Source: an uncultured bacterium | GTDB taxonomy: Bacteria > Cyanobacteriota > Vampirovibrionia > Gastranaerophilales > Gastranaerophilaceae | Length of the DNA: 6,364 bases | Reading direction: 5' to 3' | NCBI GenBank assembly: GCA_948888345.1 | Contig: CAQTPN010000090.1 | Coordinates: 1-6,364, forward strand | Shown here: piece after piece, positions 1-5,391 of the stretch | How the letters are laid out: each line of letters begins with the position of its first letter | Numbering within the stretch: the first letter of the stretch is position 1 | Program-made: the position numbers and the translations under genes | The notes under the pieces: model-generated | What the model was told of the DNA's origin: nothing | What the model saw: the letters and a program-made list of their open reading frames with translations, nothing else | Databases searched by the model: none

Positions 1-805
1 TATTTTCTTTAATTTGATTAAGACCTATTATTCTGCAATGATGGGCTATTTTATTCCTTAATACTCTGATATTTTCAAGCTTGTTTAACAATTTACTTTT
101 AGAATAATTATTTGGCAAATTTGGAAAAATTTTAATTAATTGTGCATCATTTTCCCATAGCATATTTATTTTTAATATTGCCAACCAATAACCCAAGGTT
201 GTTTTATTTTCAACAAATTCAATACAGTTAAGTCTTGGGTTTTCCGACAACGCTTTTTTGCTTTCTAGATATAGACCACAACATCTTTTTATATGTGTGA
301 CTTTATTGCGTAATTTTGTATTACTTGAATAATCTTTACCTAACTCTTTTAGCTGATCGTTAATAAGCTGCAAATCTTCCTCTAAACTTTTTGAAACATC
401 TTTTGTAAATTCACAATTTTTGTATTTATTATATAAAGAAAGGTCATTAACATTATCAATCTTGTTAATCGTCAGCAACAAGAATTCATCACGAAACCAA
501 TAATCAGTATAACATTCCGTCAATTTTGAGTTTATTCTTGTTTTCAATATTGTTTCTAGCAAAAATATGTGCGGATATAGTACAATTGAAAGTTTAACAT
601 TGTATCTAAAAAGATATACTATGGCTTCCCATTCATTTTTAACACCAACTCTGCTCTCTAAATATTTATACATATCAAGATTTTCTTTAAGAAAGCTTAC
701 ATAAGGAGCTATTTTATAAAATGATATAATATTAAGAAAATTGTTTATATCTGGTTCTATTTCTGGAGATAGTGATAATTGTTCTATAATTGCTTGTGAA
801 TCCAT
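1..805 (-). CDS. Abi_2-family (AbiD/AbiF-like) HEPN protein, 3' end beyond window
   Basis: Reading the minus strand from the ATG at 805-803 gives 268 codons without a stop, running off the left edge, so the C-terminus is missing. The product resembles Abi-like proteins of the Abi_2 family, phage abortive-infection proteins now seen as HEPN RNases. Two family signatures are visible. A hydrophobic helix around residues 77-108 (LLETILKTRINSKL, then YWF) matches the family's IE-x-x-LRT...W block. RNKIAHHCRI at 250-259 contains the HEPN R-x4-H pair (R250, H255) near the C-terminus, where the family carries its LRN-x-x-AHH-x-R. The catalytic motif is intact. The start has a modest GA-rich site (AAGAAAG) 6 nt upstream. 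A near-consensus promoter at 904-933 and a UUCG-type hairpin precede it. Probable role: RNA-cleaving toxin or phage defence. Family assignment is by eye; subtype (AbiD, AbiF) is not settled. Confidence 0.82.
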   Translation of the reverse strand, partial: MDSQAIIEQLSLSPEIEPDINNFLNIISFYKIAPYVSFLKENLDMYKYLESRVGVKNEWEAIVYLFRYNVKLSIVLYPHIFLLETILKTRINSKLTECYTDYWFRDEFLLLTINKIDNVNDLSLYNKYKNCEFTKDVSKSLEEDLQLINDQLKELGKDYSSNTKLRNKVTHIKRCCGLYLESKKALSENPRLNCIEFVENKTTLGYWLAILKINMLWENDAQLIKIFPNLPNNYSKSKLLNKLENIRVLRNKIAHHCRIIGLNQIKEN

Positions 806-829
806 TGTATTCTTTCTTATATATAGGGG

Positions 830-857
830 TTGTAAATTATAATAAATATGATATAAT
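830..857 (+). promoter_or_regulatory. Promoter for a candidate small RNA, divergent from abi
   Basis: TTGTAA (830-835), a 16-nt spacer, then TGA-TATAAT with a perfect -10 (852-857) and an extended -10 TG (849-850). The predicted start is about 864, just before the UUCG hairpin. The same -35 hexamer, spacer length, TGn and -10 occur in the ssrA promoter of this window. No protein gene follows, so if active it drives a non-coding RNA. Confidence 0.5.
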
Positions 858-868
858 AATATTACTAA

Positions 869-897
869 GCGACTCACTGCTTCGGCGGTGCTGTCGC
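869..897 (+). other. Stable UUCG-tetraloop hairpin
   Basis: Two stem blocks, GCGAC/GTCGC (869-873 with 893-897) and CACTGC/GCGGTG (875-880 with 885-890), enclose TTCG (881-884). A one-base/two-base internal loop separates the blocks. The plus-strand RNA is favoured: it has the C(UUCG)G loop and a G-U wobble where the minus-strand RNA would have a C-A mismatch. It is GC-rich within very AT-rich surroundings. The following ATTTTTATT could make it a weak plus-strand terminator. Confidence 0.75.
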
Positions 898-903
898 ATT
901 TTT

Positions 904-933
904 ATTATATAAGTCATGGACAAAATAAGTCAA
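904..933 (-). promoter_or_regulatory. Probable abi promoter
   Basis: On the minus strand, TTGACT (933-928) and a perfect TATAAT (909-904) are separated by 18 nt; TATATA at 911-906 would give a 16-nt spacer. The predicted start is about 897, the first base of the UUCG hairpin, leaving a leader of about 92 nt before the abi ATG. An 8-bp direct repeat, TGACTTAT (932-925 and 916-909), overlaps both promoter boxes and could be an operator. Confidence 0.5.
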
Positions 934-990
934 ATGTTTAATAATATTAAATTGTTCTGTTCGAACTCTGGAAAGTATTGATATAACTGC

Positions 991-1018
991 AAAAAAGACC
1001 TCTCAAAGAGGTCTTTTA
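991..1018 (-). terminator. Intrinsic terminator of tRNA-His, probably bidirectional
   Basis: A perfect 11-bp stem (993-1003 with 1007-1017) has a 3-nt loop. On the minus strand it ends in a run of six T and lies directly downstream of tRNA-His. On the plus strand it ends in TTTTATT, so it can also end the candidate small RNA coming from the left. Confidence 0.85.
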
Positions 1019-1023
1019 TTAAA

Positions 1024-1100
1024 TGGGGCGGGTGATGGGGTTCGAACCCACGAATGCCGGAACCACAATCCGGAGCCTTAACCACTTGGCTACACCCGCC
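1024..1100 (-). tRNA. tRNA-His (anticodon GTG)
   Basis: A complete cloverleaf on the minus strand. The anticodon stem CCGGA/TCCGG encloses the loop TTGTGGT, with anticodon GTG at 1066-1064. The D stem is GCC/GGC and the T loop is TTCGAAC. The acceptor forms eight pairs (GGCGGGTG with CACCCGCC), so the extra G-1 opposite C73 that marks histidine tRNAs is encoded in the gene. The 3' CCA is also encoded (1026-1024). It is followed by the terminator at 991-1018. Confidence 0.97.
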
Positions 1101-1119
1101 ATTAAGCTTTACAAACTTA

Positions 1120-1148
1120 ATATTATTCTAAAAATAAAATATTTTCAA
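1120..1148 (-). promoter_or_regulatory. Probable tRNA-His promoter
   Basis: On the minus strand, TTGAAA (1148-1143) and TAATAT (1125-1120) are separated by 17 nt, placing the start about 13 nt before the tRNA. Its -35 box occupies the same bases as the weak -35 of the divergent rnhC promoter, so the two may compete. Confidence 0.45.
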
Positions 1149-1169
1149 GAAAAATTTTATTGGTATAAT
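1142..1169 (+). promoter_or_regulatory. rnhC promoter, extended -10
   Basis: TGG-TATAAT (1161-1169) is a perfect extended -10, with a weak TTTTCA (1142-1147) 16 nt upstream. The -10 ends 6 nt before the rnhC ATG, so transcription should begin at or next to the start codon, giving a leaderless mRNA. No Shine-Dalgarno sequence lies in the gap. Confidence 0.6.
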
Positions 1170-1175
1170 TTTTAA

Positions 1176-2093
1176 ATGAATACTTACACATCAAAATTTC
1201 TTCCTGTTGAAATTGAAAAATTTAAAACAATCTTTAAAAATGAGAATGCCTCTTTCTCAACTCCTCAATATATGCATTTTCAAGCCCGTGGAGATGGATT
1301 TACAGCCTCTTTTTATACAAGCGGAAAACTTGTAATTCAAGGAAAAAAAACCTCTGAAATTGTATCAAAATATTTTGAATCATCTCAAACGACACTGTTT
1401 AAAACTATAGAAAATAATATGCCAAAGGATACAGACGGTGAAATTGCGCCTTATCCGCACATAGGAATTGATGAATCCGGCAAGGGAGATTTTTTTGGGC
1501 CTCTTGTTATTGCAGGGGTTTTATTGGATGAAAACGGGGCTGAATCCTTGCAAAAAGCCGGCATTTGCGATAGTAAAAAGATGAATGATAAAAAAATTCT
1601 TGAACTGCAGGATTTGATTAAAGAGGTTTCCACCTTTGATATTATTGCAATTTCTCCTTTAAAATATAATGAACTTTATAATAAGTTTAAAAATTTAAAC
1701 AGGTTACTTGCCTGGGGTCATTCTACAGTTTTAGAAAATATACTGTCTAAAAAACCCTGCGAAACTGCAATCTCAGATAAATTTGCAGATGAAAGCGTGA
1801 TAAAATCCGCCCTTAAAGAACGCGGTAAAAATATTAATTTAATCCAGCAGACTAAAGCAGAATCTGATACGGCAGTTGCTGCGGCCTCTGTTCTTGCAAG
1901 GGGAGAATTTGTAAAAAGAATTTCAAAATTAGCCTCAGAATATGAAATTAATCTGCCAAAAGGTGCCTCCAACCTTGTTTTAGAACAGGGTAGAAAATTT
2001 ATGGAAAAATATGGCAAAGAAGAATTTAAAAGTATTGCAAAATTGCATTTTAAAACATATCTAGATATAACAGAAGAGAGATTAATAAAATGA
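1176..2093 (+). CDS. rnhC: Ribonuclease HIII
   Basis: RNase HIII removes the RNA strand of RNA-DNA hybrids in the cytoplasm (primer and R-loop clearance, misincorporated ribonucleotides). At 305 residues the length is normal for the family. Residues 1-85 form the N-terminal TBP-like substrate-binding domain typical of HIII and absent from HII. The RNase H fold begins at IGIDESGKGDFFGPL (96-110), a signature that separates HIII from HII. The expected acidic residues are present: D99, E100, D201 (AISDKFA) and D231 (AESDTAVAAASVLAR). The ATG is not preceded by a Shine-Dalgarno site but sits 6 nt after a perfect extended -10, so initiation is probably leaderless. The stop overlaps the next ATG (ATGA), indicating an operon with the small gene downstream. 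Confidence 0.96.
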   Translation: MNTYTSKFLPVEIEKFKTIFKNENASFSTPQYMHFQARGDGFTASFYTSGKLVIQGKKTSEIVSKYFESSQTTLFKTIENNMPKDTDGEIAPYPHIGIDESGKGDFFGPLVIAGVLLDENGAESLQKAGICDSKKMNDKKILELQDLIKEVSTFDIIAISPLKYNELYNKFKNLNRLLAWGHSTVLENILSKKPCETAISDKFADESVIKSALKERGKNINLIQQTKAESDTAVAAASVLARGEFVKRISKLASEYEINLPKGASNLVLEQGRKFMEKYGKEEFKSIAKLHFKTYLDITEERLIK

Positions 2094-2449
2094 AGGTTCC
2101 AGGAATTTATAATCTAAAAACCAATTATACAAATTTTAGAAACTTTCAAAAACTGCCCGCTTTAAATATTCGAACCGGTCATGATTCTTTTAAAAGTTCT
2201 GCAACAGAAAAGGCAATTGAACTGCATCAATTAATGAATGGCAGAATTAAAAATCCATCCCCTGTTATAAAAGAGTTCATGCAATATACCGGAGATGATT
2301 ATGAGGTTGCAAAAATTTTAGCAGCTTCTATCAAGGAAGATAAAAGCGGACTTTATTTCACTTTGACTGATAGTGATAAGCAGGCAGTAAAGCATCTTGA
2401 GCCTGAATGTCCGTATTTTCAAAACTATATAGAAACTTTGAAAAACTAA
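2090..2449 (+). CDS. Conserved-looking hypothetical protein coupled to rnhC
   Basis: I do not recognise this 119-residue protein. It starts in an ATGA overlap with the rnhC stop and should be translated by coupling; AGAGAG lies about 9 nt upstream. Residues 1-35 are basic, Asn/Tyr-rich and probably flexible. Residues 36-119 look like a small, mainly helical soluble domain (ATEKAIELHQLMNG, VIKEFMQYTGDDYEVAKILAASI, a short strand GLYFTL, then a helix-rich tail). There is no signal peptide, membrane segment or metal-binding cysteine cluster (a single Cys at 108). Its stop overlaps by 4 nt the stop of the convergent hexomutase gene. Reading-frame length, coupling and codon usage like rnhC support a real gene. 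The position hints at a role near RNase HIII, but nothing in the sequence shows this. Confidence 0.8.
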   Translation: MKVPGIYNLKTNYTNFRNFQKLPALNIRTGHDSFKSSATEKAIELHQLMNGRIKNPSPVIKEFMQYTGDDYEVAKILAASIKEDKSGLYFTLTDSDKQAVKHLEPECPYFQNYIETLKN

Positions 2450-3819
2450 ACATTATTTTTTATAAACTCTTTAATGCTATTAAGCTTTTCTTTTGTGGAT
2501 GTTTCAATATAAAACCTCAATAACGGCTCTGTGCCTGATTTTCTCATTAAAATCCATGAAGATTCATCAAAGAAAAATTTTACCCCGTCAATTTTTAAAA
2601 TTTCGGATACTTTATAGCCGCAAATTTCATTTAATTTAGAAAATTTTTCCATTAAGGCGTTTTTTTCTTCATCAGTTTTTAATTTAATATCTACCCTATC
2701 CTGCAAAAATTCACACCCTGCAAATTTTATAATTTCATCCTTTAATTGAGCAAGCGGTTTTTTGTAATATGAAACAGCTTCCAGAATGAGTAAATTTGCA
2801 TATATACCGTCTTTTTCAGGAATGTGGCATCCTGTGCTTAATCCGCCGGAATCTTCTCCTGCAAGAATTGTTTCATTTTTTCTCATTTCTTCAGACAGCC
2901 ATTTAAACCCGACAGGTGTTGTAATTGTTTCTATATCAAGCTTTCGGGCTATGATATCTATAATTTTGCTTACTCCTACAGTTTTTATCATTTTTCCTTT
3001 TTGGCCTTTTTCTTTTAAATATTTTAAAAGAATTGCCATAATAAGATTCGGGCTTATATATTCTTCATTTTCATCTAAAACACCGTATCTGTCTCCGTCT
3101 CCATCGTTTGCAAATGTTAAAAAACCTGCCTTGTGGTGGTGCATAAATTTTTCTTTAGGTTCCGGCAGCCCGCCGCCAAAATCAGGGTCATGGTGCATAT
3201 TGTATTCTTCAAAATTTATCCCGTTTCTTTTTAAAATAGTGTCAAAATATCCTATTGATGCACTATATAGTCCGTCATAAATAAATTTTACCCCGCCCTG
3301 CTTTATAACATTAAAATCTATTAATTTTTCAATATGTTTAAAATATTCTTCACTAAAATCTTTTTTAATAATTCCCCCGCCCTCTTTTAAAGCAGGAATT
3401 TTTGCATCAATCAGGGAAACAATTCTGTCTGTCATCTCTTGTGTTGCAGGGCCGCCATAATTAGGGATGAATTTTATCCCTAAATATTCTTTAGGATTAT
3501 GAGAAGCGGTAAACATTATAGCTCCGGCACAATCCTTTTCAATAGTTGCAGCATAGGCAATTGTTGGGGTTGGCACAACTTTCAAACTCAATAAAACCTT
3601 AAACCCTTGATTTGATAAAATTTCAGCAGAAAATTTTGCGAATTTATCCGCCATAAATCTCGGGTCATAGCCTATAAGAATGGTTCTGCTGCTTGTTTTT
3701 TCAAAAATAAAAGTACTGATTGCATCTGTTATTTTTTTAACATTTTCAAATGTAAAATCATCAGCAATAATTCCCCTGAAACCATCTGTTCCAAATTTTA
3801 TTTTGTTTTCTGTTGCCAT
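2446..3819 (-). CDS. Phosphoglucomutase/phosphomannomutase (alpha-D-phosphohexomutase family)
   Basis: Interconverts hexose 1- and 6-phosphates through a phosphoserine, feeding glycogen, nucleotide-sugar and envelope synthesis in the cytoplasm. All four family signatures are intact in 457 residues: the catalytic TASHNP (104-109, S106), metal-binding DGDGDR (239-244), sugar-specificity GEDSGG (321-326) followed by HIPEKDGI, and phosphate-binding RKSGTEP (426-432). GE-x-SGG with a following H-x-PE-x-DG is typical of the PGM/PMM group found in cyanobacteria and clostridia, and argues against GlmM (GEQSGH). Glucose versus mannose preference cannot be read from sequence. The start is backed by AGAGG 6 nt upstream and a perfect TATAAT at 3849-3844. 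It is divergent from pheA (29 bp apart) and convergent with the 119-residue gene, with overlapping stops. Confidence 0.95.
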   Translation of the reverse strand: MATENKIKFGTDGFRGIIADDFTFENVKKITDAISTFIFEKTSSRTILIGYDPRFMADKFAKFSAEILSNQGFKVLLSLKVVPTPTIAYAATIEKDCAGAIMFTASHNPKEYLGIKFIPNYGGPATQEMTDRIVSLIDAKIPALKEGGGIIKKDFSEEYFKHIEKLIDFNVIKQGGVKFIYDGLYSASIGYFDTILKRNGINFEEYNMHHDPDFGGGLPEPKEKFMHHHKAGFLTFANDGDGDRYGVLDENEEYISPNLIMAILLKYLKEKGQKGKMIKTVGVSKIIDIIARKLDIETITTPVGFKWLSEEMRKNETILAGEDSGGLSTGCHIPEKDGIYANLLILEAVSYYKKPLAQLKDEIIKFAGCEFLQDRVDIKLKTDEEKNALMEKFSKLNEICGYKVSEILKIDGVKFFFDESSWILMRKSGTEPLLRFYIETSTKEKLNSIKEFIKNNV

Positions 3820-3842
3820 GTTTGCCTCTGTCGTATTAAAAT
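3813..3842 (+). promoter_or_regulatory. Probable pheA-hepT-mntA promoter
   Basis: TTGCCA (3813-3818, one mismatch from consensus) and TAAAAT (3837-3842, one mismatch) are separated by 18 nt. The -10 ends 6 nt before the pheA ATG, again predicting a leaderless mRNA. The -35 includes the first bases of the divergent hexomutase gene. Confidence 0.5.
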
Positions 3843-3843
3843 T

Positions 3844-3849
3844 ATTATA
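3844..3849 (-). promoter_or_regulatory. -10 box of the hexomutase promoter
   Basis: A perfect TATAAT on the minus strand (3849-3844) that includes the A of the pheA start codon. It predicts a start near 3837 and an 18-nt leader containing AGAGG. No good -35 was seen at 15-18 nt. Confidence 0.45.
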
Positions 3850-4682
3850 TGAATAATTCTATCAAAAAAATATTATATTTAGGGCCTAGAGGTTCGTATT
3901 CTCAAATTGCGATGGAAACATTTAAGCAAAAGCTTGGTTTAAAAATAAAAACCGAGGATATTTCAAGTATTACAAGGGTTTTACAGGAACTAGATTCCAA
4001 AGACGATGCTATTGCAGTGCTGCCTGTTGAAAATTCAATCGAAGGAATTGTAAGAGAAACTATTGATAAATTAATCACTACAAAAGATGACGTGCAGATT
4101 ACAGCAGAGCTTACAATACCGATTTCTCACTGCCTTATTTCTAAAGGAAAAATGGAAGATATTGAAAATATAATATCTCACCCGCAAGCCTTATCGCAAT
4201 GCCAGACATATATTGCAGATAATTTTAAGAAAAATATAAATATTGTATCGGCAAATTCTACATCGGCCGCTGCAAGTATGCTGGATGGCAAGGATGAAAG
4301 CTGGGCATCAATTGCAAATGAATTTTGTGCAAAGCTTTACGGCAAAAAGGTTTTAGACAAAGATATAAATGATGTTAAAGATAATAAAACCCGTTTTATT
4401 CTTTTATCAAAGAAAAATTTAAATATTGTAAAACCGGTTAGAACATCTGTTGCTTTTTCCTGCAAAAATGAATCAGGAAGCCTTTTAAAGGTTTTAGAAG
4501 TTTTCTATAAACACAATTTGAATATGATTTATCTTGAATCCCGCCCGTCCAAAAAAGTTTTCGGGGAATATATTTTCTTTGCGGATATTGACAGGGGATA
4601 TGATGAAATAAGCCATACGCTTAATGATATTAAAGAAAAATGCGAATTTTACCGCCTTCTTGGTAGCTACGGGGAAGTATAG
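3849..4682 (+). CDS. pheA: Prephenate dehydratase
   Basis: Converts prephenate to phenylpyruvate in phenylalanine synthesis. This is the stand-alone form of 277 residues (dehydratase plus ACT domain) without a chorismate mutase domain. Catalytic-domain motifs are present in order: GPRGSYS (12-18), LPVENSIEG (58-66), ISHPQALSQC (109-118), NSTSAA (136-141) and the catalytic TRF (181-183). The C-terminal ACT domain has GSLLKVL (210-216) and ESRPSK (230-235), corresponding to the GAL and ESRP motifs that bind phenylalanine for feedback inhibition. There is no Shine-Dalgarno site before the ATG; a promoter-like TAAAAT ends 6 nt upstream, so translation is probably leaderless. hepT follows after 9 nt and mntA overlaps hepT, so all three are probably transcribed together. 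Confidence 0.96.
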   Translation: MNNSIKKILYLGPRGSYSQIAMETFKQKLGLKIKTEDISSITRVLQELDSKDDAIAVLPVENSIEGIVRETIDKLITTKDDVQITAELTIPISHCLISKGKMEDIENIISHPQALSQCQTYIADNFKKNINIVSANSTSAAASMLDGKDESWASIANEFCAKLYGKKVLDKDINDVKDNKTRFILLSKKNLNIVKPVRTSVAFSCKNESGSLLKVLEVFYKHNLNMIYLESRPSKKVFGEYIFFADIDRGYDEISHTLNDIKEKCEFYRLLGSYGEV

Positions 4683-4691
4683 GAGAAAATT

Positions 4692-5090
4692 ATGTCTAGA
4701 TTAAGCGAGAGAATAGAAAACTTCACAAAAGCATTTGAATTGTTTTATAAGATGCAATCTGATTATGTATTAAACAAAAATAAAGATTCTGCAAGGCTTG
4801 CCCTTACACAATCTTTTGAAATTGTTTTTGAACTCGCATGGAAGGTTTTAAAAGACTATCTTTATACACAAGGGATAGAAGCTTCTTATCCAAAAGAAGT
4901 TATCAAGGAAGCTTTTAATAAAGAAACCATCCAAAACGGTCAAATATGGATAGATATGCTGAAAGACAGGAATGCAACAAGCCATGAATATAATATGGAT
5001 AAGGTTGATAAGGTTTTAGAAAAAATCAGCACCATATATTTTGAAGAATTATGCCGTTTTAAAGAACAGATGAAGGAATTTGATGAATAA
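4692..5090 (+). CDS. hepT: HEPN toxin, nucleotidyltransferase substrate-binding (HI0074-like)
   Basis: An all-helical HEPN protein of 132 residues, of the type annotated as nucleotidyltransferase substrate-binding protein (NTase_sub_bind, HI0074-like) and related to HepT toxins. The motif R-x4-H-x-Y is complete in RNATSHEY (R93, H98, Y100). In studied HepT-MntA pairs this is the RNase site, and the tyrosine is where the antitoxin adds AMP. The conserved N-terminal helix (SFEIVFELAWKVLKDYL, 41-57) fits the family. The ATG has a strong AGGAGA (4681-4686) at 5-nt spacing, which includes the pheA stop codon. The mntA frame overlaps its 3' end. No separate promoter was seen, so expression seems to depend on the pheA transcript. 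Toxicity and target are inferred from the family. Confidence 0.9.
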   Translation: MSRLSERIENFTKAFELFYKMQSDYVLNKNKDSARLALTQSFEIVFELAWKVLKDYLYTQGIEASYPKEVIKEAFNKETIQNGQIWIDMLKDRNATSHEYNMDKVDKVLEKISTIYFEELCRFKEQMKEFDE

Positions 5091-5391
5091 ATTTGGACTT
5101 CCTGAAAGAACCGTTAATGAACTTCTGGAATATTTTAAATCAAAACCTGAAATAGAAAAGGTTATTGTTTACGGTTCGCGTGCTAAAGGAAATTTTAAAA
5201 ACGGTTCTGATATTGATTTTGCCGTGTGGACGGATGATAAAAGTGCTTATGAATTAAGGATTGAAGCCGAATTAGACGACCTTGAGACCCCATATATGTT
5301 TGATGTAACTGACTATAAAAATTTAAGCCATGAAGGTATGAAAAACAATATTAATAAAGACGGCATACTGTTTTATGAGAGAAAAAATTAA
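5083..5391 (+). CDS. mntA: MntA-type minimal nucleotidyltransferase antitoxin
   Basis: A minimal nucleotidyltransferase of 102 residues, the usual partner of the HEPN protein encoded just upstream. The Pol-beta-type signature GS-x10-D-x-D is exact: GS at 31-32 and D43, D45 in SDIDFA; D74 in MFDVTD fits the third metal-binding carboxylate. Characterised relatives transfer AMP to the HepT tyrosine and so silence the toxin. I chose the ATG at 5083, because AAGGA (5073-5077) lies 5 nt upstream; a TTG one codon earlier (5080) would be only 2 nt from it. The gene overlaps hepT by 8 nt, a sign of coupled translation keeping toxin and antitoxin in balance. Its stop overlaps by 4 nt the stop of the convergent xre gene. 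Confidence 0.9.
   Translation: MNKFGLPERTVNELLEYFKSKPEIEKVIVYGSRAKGNFKNGSDIDFAVWTDDKSAYELRIEAELDDLETPYMFDVTDYKNLSHEGMKNNINKDGILFYERKN

Larger units (their letters stand above)
864..1017 (+). ncRNA. Candidate structured small RNA, antisense to the abi leader
   Basis: Inferred from its boundaries: a strong plus-strand promoter ending at 857 and the hairpin terminator at 993-1017. The predicted RNA of about 150 nt opens with a stable hairpin (869-897) capped by a C(UUCG)G loop, then an AU-rich section with a small stem (937-942 paired with 946-951), and ends at the terminator. Its first 34 nt are antisense to the predicted 5' end of the abi mRNA. It contains no convincing ORF. It could control abi as an antisense RNA, or bind the HEPN protein as an RNA antitoxin. 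A shorter product ending in the T-rich stretch after the hairpin (898-906) is also possible. No expression evidence can be had from sequence alone. Confidence 0.38.

Noticed and set aside
959..966. GTTCGAAC, also present in the tRNA-His T arm (1040-1047), as a possible att remnant
   Set aside because: Only 8 bp, self-palindromic, and the flanking bases do not match the tRNA.
916..981. A 21-codon ORF (MDKISQMFNN...) within the candidate small RNA
   Set aside because: No ribosome-binding site, no recognisable product, and a length expected by chance; it is more likely incidental to the RNA.
1451..2017. Minus-strand ORFs of 60 and 99 codons opposite rnhC
   Set aside because: Shadows of the rnhC frame with no family features; rnhC is certain.
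2449..2500. Intrinsic terminator between the convergent genes
   Set aside because: Only a weak AT stem (TTAAT/ATTAA) followed by an interrupted T stretch; not enough to call.
2786..3280. Plus-strand ORF of 164 codons inside the hexomutase gene
   Set aside because: Antisense shadow, Ser/Pro/Phe-rich, without a motif; the hexomutase signatures lie on the other strand.
5080..5082. TTG as the mntA start
   Set aside because: It leaves only 2 nt after AAGGA; the ATG at 5083 has a normal 5-nt spacing and costs one residue.
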